9,648 nt of DNA from Candidatus Pelagibacter sp. (lineage in GTDB: Bacteria; Pseudomonadota; Alphaproteobacteria; Pelagibacterales; Pelagibacteraceae), in NCBI GenBank assembly GCA_028100865.1, contig JAOHJV010000016.1, forward strand, positions 1 through 9,648, in the 5' to 3' direction. Shown in pieces: positions 6,561 through 9,648 of the stretch. The notes beneath the pieces were generated by a model. The model searched no databases. It was given only the letters and a program-made list of their open reading frames with translations, and had not been told where the DNA came from. How positions within the stretch are numbered: position 1 is the first letter of the stretch; every line of letters starts with the position of its first letter. The position numbers were made by a program, and so were the translations under genes.

Positions 6561-8345
6561 ATGACTAAGATGACAACAGAGGAAGCTTTTGTAAAAGTCT
6601 TGCAAATGCATGGTATTGAACACGCATTTGGAATTATTGGCTCAGCCTTTATGCCAATTTCAGATATTTTTCCAGATGCAGGAATAACTTTCTGGGATGT
6701 TGCTCATGAAACTAATGGTGGATTAATTGCAGATGGCTACACAAGAGCCACTGGCAAAATGTCAATGGTAATTGCACAAAACGGGCCTGGAATTACTGGA
6801 TTAGTTACACCTATTAAAACTGCATACTGGAATCATACTCCACTGTTATTAGTTACACCACAAGCTGCAAATAAAACTATGGGTCAAGGTGGTTTTCAAG
6901 AAGTTGAACAGATGAATTTGTTTAAAGATATGGTTTGCTATCAAGAAGAAGTTAGAGACCCTTCAAGAATGGCAGAAGTTTTAAATAGAGTAATTGAAAA
7001 AGCAATTAGAGGATCAGCTCCTGCACAAATAAATGTACCAAGAGATTATTGGACACAAGTTATTGATATTGATCTTCCTCCAATAGTAAGATTAGAAAGA
7101 CAAGCAGGTGGTGTTGATGCAATTAAAAAAGCAGCAGATTTATTATCCAATGCAAAATTTCCAGTAATACTTTCTGGTGCTGGTGTTGTTATTGGTGGTG
7201 CTATAGAAGATTGTAAAAAACTTGCTGAAAAATTAGATGCACCAGTTTGCTCGGGCTATCAACATAATGATAGTTTTCCAGGAAGTCATCCTTTAGCTGC
7301 TGGTCCATTAGGATACAATGGTTCAAAAGCAGGAATGGAATTAATTCAAAAAGCTGATGTTGTATTAGCATTAGGTACAAGACTAAATCCTTTTTCAACC
7401 TTACCAGGTTATGGAATGGATTATTGGCCTAAAGATGCAAGTATTATTCAGGTTGATATGAATTCAGATAGAATTGGTTTAACTAAAAAAGTTTCAGTTG
7501 GAATTTGTGGTGATGCTAAATTGGTTTCACAACAAATTTTGGCTCAACTTTCACCAACAGCTGGTGACACTGATAGACAAGCAAGAAAAGATATTATTCA
7601 TCAAACTAAATCTGCTTGGCTACAAAAATTATCAAGTCTTGATCATGAAGATGATGATAAAGGCACAGTTTGGAATGAAGAAGCTAGAAAAAGAGACGCT
7701 GATAGAATGTCTCCTAGACAAGCTTGGAGAGCAATTCAAGCAGGTATGCCTGATGATGTGATTATTTCAAGTGACATTGGTAACAACTGTGCAATTGGAA
7801 ATGCTTATCCAACCTTTGAAAAAGGAAGAAAATATTTAGCACCAGGATTATTTGGTCCTTGTGGATATGGCTTTCCTTCAATTTTAGGTGCAAAAATTGG
7901 TTGTCCAGATACTCCAGTAATAGGTTTTGCTGGTGATGGAGCTTTTGGTATTAGTATGAACGAGATGAGCTCTTGTGCTAGAGAAGAATGGCCTGCAATT
8001 GCAATGGTTATTTTTAGAAATTACCAATGGGGAGCTGAGAAAAGAAACACCACTCTTTGGTTTGATGATAATTTTGTAGGCACTGAATTAGATCCAGAAT
8101 TAAGTTATGCTAAAGTTGCAGAAGCATGTGGATTAAAGGGAGTTTCTGTTAGAACAATGGAAGAAACTACAGCGGCCATTAAACAATCTTGTGAAGATCA
8201 AAAGAAAGGAATTACAACGTTTATAGAGGTAATTCTGAACCAAGAGCTAGGTGAGCCATTTAGAAGAGATGCAATGAAGAAACCAGTTAAAGTAGCTGGT
8301 ATCAACAAAGCTGACATGGTTAAGCAACCATCTCTAAACTCTTAA
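6561..8345 (+). CDS. xsc: Sulfoacetaldehyde acetyltransferase Xsc
   Basis: This is a thiamine-diphosphate enzyme of the acetolactate synthase superfamily, 594 residues, the usual Xsc length. It converts sulfoacetaldehyde plus phosphate to acetyl phosphate and sulfite, the desulfonation step in taurine and isethionate breakdown. The N-terminal pyrimidine-binding domain has FGIIGSAFMPISDIFPDAGITFWDVAHETNGG with the cofactor-activating Glu50. The middle domain begins near FPVILSGAGVV. The C-terminal domain carries the ThDP/Mg motif GDGAFGISMNEMSS (Gly458-Asp459-Gly460, with Asn487 27 residues after Gly460 in FRNYQWGAEKRNTT). GSAFMPISDIFPDAGI and the FRNYQWGAEKRNTTLWFDDNFVGTEL block are, as I recall them, Xsc-like and unlike acetolactate synthase. 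It is divergent from suyA. Unlike many xsc loci, the next gene in the window is an FAD oxidoreductase and not phosphotransacetylase. Confidence 0.96.
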   Translation: MTKMTTEEAFVKVLQMHGIEHAFGIIGSAFMPISDIFPDAGITFWDVAHETNGGLIADGYTRATGKMSMVIAQNGPGITGLVTPIKTAYWNHTPLLLVTPQAANKTMGQGGFQEVEQMNLFKDMVCYQEEVRDPSRMAEVLNRVIEKAIRGSAPAQINVPRDYWTQVIDIDLPPIVRLERQAGGVDAIKKAADLLSNAKFPVILSGAGVVIGGAIEDCKKLAEKLDAPVCSGYQHNDSFPGSHPLAAGPLGYNGSKAGMELIQKADVVLALGTRLNPFSTLPGYGMDYWPKDASIIQVDMNSDRIGLTKKVSVGICGDAKLVSQQILAQLSPTAGDTDRQARKDIIHQTKSAWLQKLSSLDHEDDDKGTVWNEEARKRDADRMSPRQAWRAIQAGMPDDVIISSDIGNNCAIGNAYPTFEKGRKYLAPGLFGPCGYGFPSILGAKIGCPDTPVIGFAGDGAFGISMNEMSSCAREEWPAIAMVIFRNYQWGAEKRNTTLWFDDNFVGTELDPELSYAKVAEACGLKGVSVRTMEETTAAIKQSCEDQKKGITTFIEVILNQELGEPFRRDAMKKPVKVAGINKADMVKQPSLNS

Positions 8346-8361
8346 GATCTTTAAAATTTTT

Positions 8362-8408
8362 ACCATTTATCGTAAAGTCACTTCATGGAAGTGACTAACG
8401 ATAATGGT
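8362..8408 (+). promoter_or_regulatory. Long inverted repeat with the downstream start codon at its apex
   Basis: Inner arms AGTCACTTC (8376-8384) and GAAGTGACT (8388-8396) are perfect complements around the three bases ATG, which is the start codon of the next gene. Outer arms ACCATTTATCGT (8362-8373) and ACGATAATGGT (8398-8408) pair fully except for one extra T, and join the inner stem through a small AA/A mismatch. That gives about 20 base pairs in 47 bases. No T-run follows, so it is not a standard intrinsic terminator. As RNA it would bury the initiation region of the oxidoreductase gene; as DNA it could bind a dimeric regulator. I know of no named element with this form. Confidence 0.55.
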
Positions 8409-9648
8409 TGTAGTTGGATAAAGGACTTAATACCCAGAACAAATATCAAAACTCTTAAATCGAATGATGATTGTGAGTGGCTGATTATTGGAGCTGGATA
8501 CACTGGACTCTCTGCTGCAAGAAAATTAGGTCAATTATATCCAAATCAAAAAATCATAATAGTAGATGCACAATTAGCAGGTGAGGGTGCTAGTAGCAGA
8601 AATTCGGGATACTTAGTTGATACCACTCTCAACGATGGATTCACTTCTAATAAAGATTTAGATAACTATAAAAAAAAAACTGATATTTATGATTTAGGTA
8701 TAAATACTGTTAAAAAATTTTTAAGTGAATATCAAGTTGATTGTGACTGGAATGAATGTGGAAAATATTTTGCCTCATCCAAAAAAGAAGATGAAAAAAT
8801 TTTAAGAAACTTTTCAGATACTCTTAAAAAACTAGGTTTTGAAAATAATTTATTATCTAATAATGAATTATCTAAAAGATTAGGTACTAATTTTTATAAT
8901 GTAGCACTTCATACTAAAGGTGGAGTTTTATTGCATCCTGGGAAATTAGTTAGAGCAATGATTGATGTATTGCCGAAGAATGTTTGTTTGTATGAAAATT
9001 CATCTTTACTAAGTTGGAATAAGACTAGAGATATAATCTCTTGTAAATTTAAAAATGGTAGAATCAATACTAAGAAAATTATTTTTGCTACTAATGGTTT
9101 TTTGAAATCTTTAGGAATTAAATCAAACTATAATTTTCCAATTACCTTAACTGCAAGCATGACAAGATCATTAACTGATGACGAATTTAAATCTATTGGC
9201 CAACCAAAAGAGTGGGGTGTTTTACCTGTAAGACCAATGGGTGCTACCATTCGAATGACTAAAGATAGAAGAATATTGATACGTAATACAGCAGAAGTTC
9301 ATAATCCTTTTAAGATGTCTAAGTTTGATTTACAAAAAAGATCAATCAACCAAAAAATTGGTATTCAAAAAAGATTTCCACAATTACCCGATGACATAAT
9401 TCAATCATCATGGTCTGGTGTTGTATCTAGAACAAGAAATAGTTCTCAAATATTTGAAAAAATCGATAGTAATGTTTTTGCTGCTGGTTGTTATAATGGT
9501 TCAGGTATTGGAGTAGGCACTCTTTTTGGTGAACAAATTGCAATAAAAGCAAGTGAAGAAAATTCTAAAGAAATAGAAACTATAGAAGCAAGAAATAAAC
9601 CTAATTGGTTGCCACCTCAACCGTTTTTGAATTTAGGAGTAAAAACAC
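8385..9648 (+). CDS. DAO-family FAD-dependent amine/amino-acid oxidoreductase, 3'-truncated
   Basis: The frame is open to the window's end, with 421 complete codons visible. It is an FAD enzyme of the D-amino-acid oxidase (DAO) superfamily. The N-terminal dinucleotide fold is WLIIGAGYTGLSAARKLG (residues 32-49; Gly36, Gly38, Gly41), followed by IIIVDAQLAGEGASSRNSGYLVD. The C-terminal FAD-closing block is NVFAAGCYNGSGIGVGTLFGEQIA (near 363-386). The N-terminal lead CSWIKDLIPR is a feature of the PuuB/TauY-like branch that oxidises amines or secondary amino acids. Placement 39 bases after xsc on the same strand suggests it supplies sulfoacetaldehyde or a related aldehyde, for example by oxidising taurine or N-methyltaurine, but the substrate cannot be read from sequence. 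The ATG at 8385 is the only upstream choice because an in-frame stop lies at 8373-8375; a GTG at 8391 is possible. There is no Shine-Dalgarno site, and the ATG sits in a hairpin loop. Confidence 0.9.
   Translation, partial: MEVTNDNGCSWIKDLIPRTNIKTLKSNDDCEWLIIGAGYTGLSAARKLGQLYPNQKIIIVDAQLAGEGASSRNSGYLVDTTLNDGFTSNKDLDNYKKKTDIYDLGINTVKKFLSEYQVDCDWNECGKYFASSKKEDEKILRNFSDTLKKLGFENNLLSNNELSKRLGTNFYNVALHTKGGVLLHPGKLVRAMIDVLPKNVCLYENSSLLSWNKTRDIISCKFKNGRINTKKIIFATNGFLKSLGIKSNYNFPITLTASMTRSLTDDEFKSIGQPKEWGVLPVRPMGATIRMTKDRRILIRNTAEVHNPFKMSKFDLQKRSINQKIGIQKRFPQLPDDIIQSSWSGVVSRTRNSSQIFEKIDSNVFAAGCYNGSGIGVGTLFGEQIAIKASEENSKEIETIEARNKPNWLPPQPFLNLGVKT

Noticed and set aside
7201..7761. Two short open frames (minus strand 7201-7398 and plus strand 7498-7761) inside xsc
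   Set aside because: Both are in alternative frames of the fully conserved xsc gene and show no domain or start signal.
8341..8360. AAGATCTT followed by an A/T run just after xsc, as a possible terminator
   Set aside because: It is an 8-base palindrome with no room for a loop, so it cannot form a stable hairpin; termination here is unsupported.

Overview
This strongly AT-rich, densely packed window looks like a genome fragment from a marine alphaproteobacterium of the SAR11 (Pelagibacterales) type. The reasons are the base composition, very short or overlapping intergenic spaces, weak or missing Shine-Dalgarno sites, and the pairing of dissimilatory APS reductase with sulfonate-cleaving enzymes. 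The taxonomic call is inference from composition and gene content; no marker gene is present.

Layout. (1) Positions 1-2581, plus strand: the 3' part of aprB, complete aprA overlapping it by one base, then an unrecognised 116-residue protein. (2) Positions 2582-2812: a small intergenic block holding a probable 44-residue single-span membrane protein and a stem-loop. (3) Positions 2813-3892, plus strand: a TauE/SafE-type sulfite exporter. It is convergent, eight bases apart, with (4) a minus-strand operon at 3901-6450, transcribed suyA, suyB, then a YeiH/PSE-family putative sulfate exporter. (5) A 110-base divergent control region at 6451-6560. (6) Positions 6561-9648, plus strand: xsc, then a DAO-family FAD oxidoreductase that runs off the window. 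A long inverted repeat sits across that last gene's start codon.

The genes fit one theme: breaking the C-S bond of organosulfonates and disposing of the sulfite. Xsc makes acetyl phosphate plus sulfite from sulfoacetaldehyde (the taurine and isethionate route). SuyAB makes pyruvate plus sulfite from 3-sulfolactate (the cysteate and dihydroxypropanesulfonate route). Sulfite can then leave through TauE or be oxidised by AprBA to APS, and sulfate can leave through the YeiH-type exporter. ATP sulfurylase, AprM, QmoABC, phosphotransacetylase and a dedicated regulator are not in the window. The least explained items are the 116-residue protein next to aprBA, the 44-residue membrane protein, the FAD oxidoreductase downstream of xsc, and the palindrome with the ATG at its apex.
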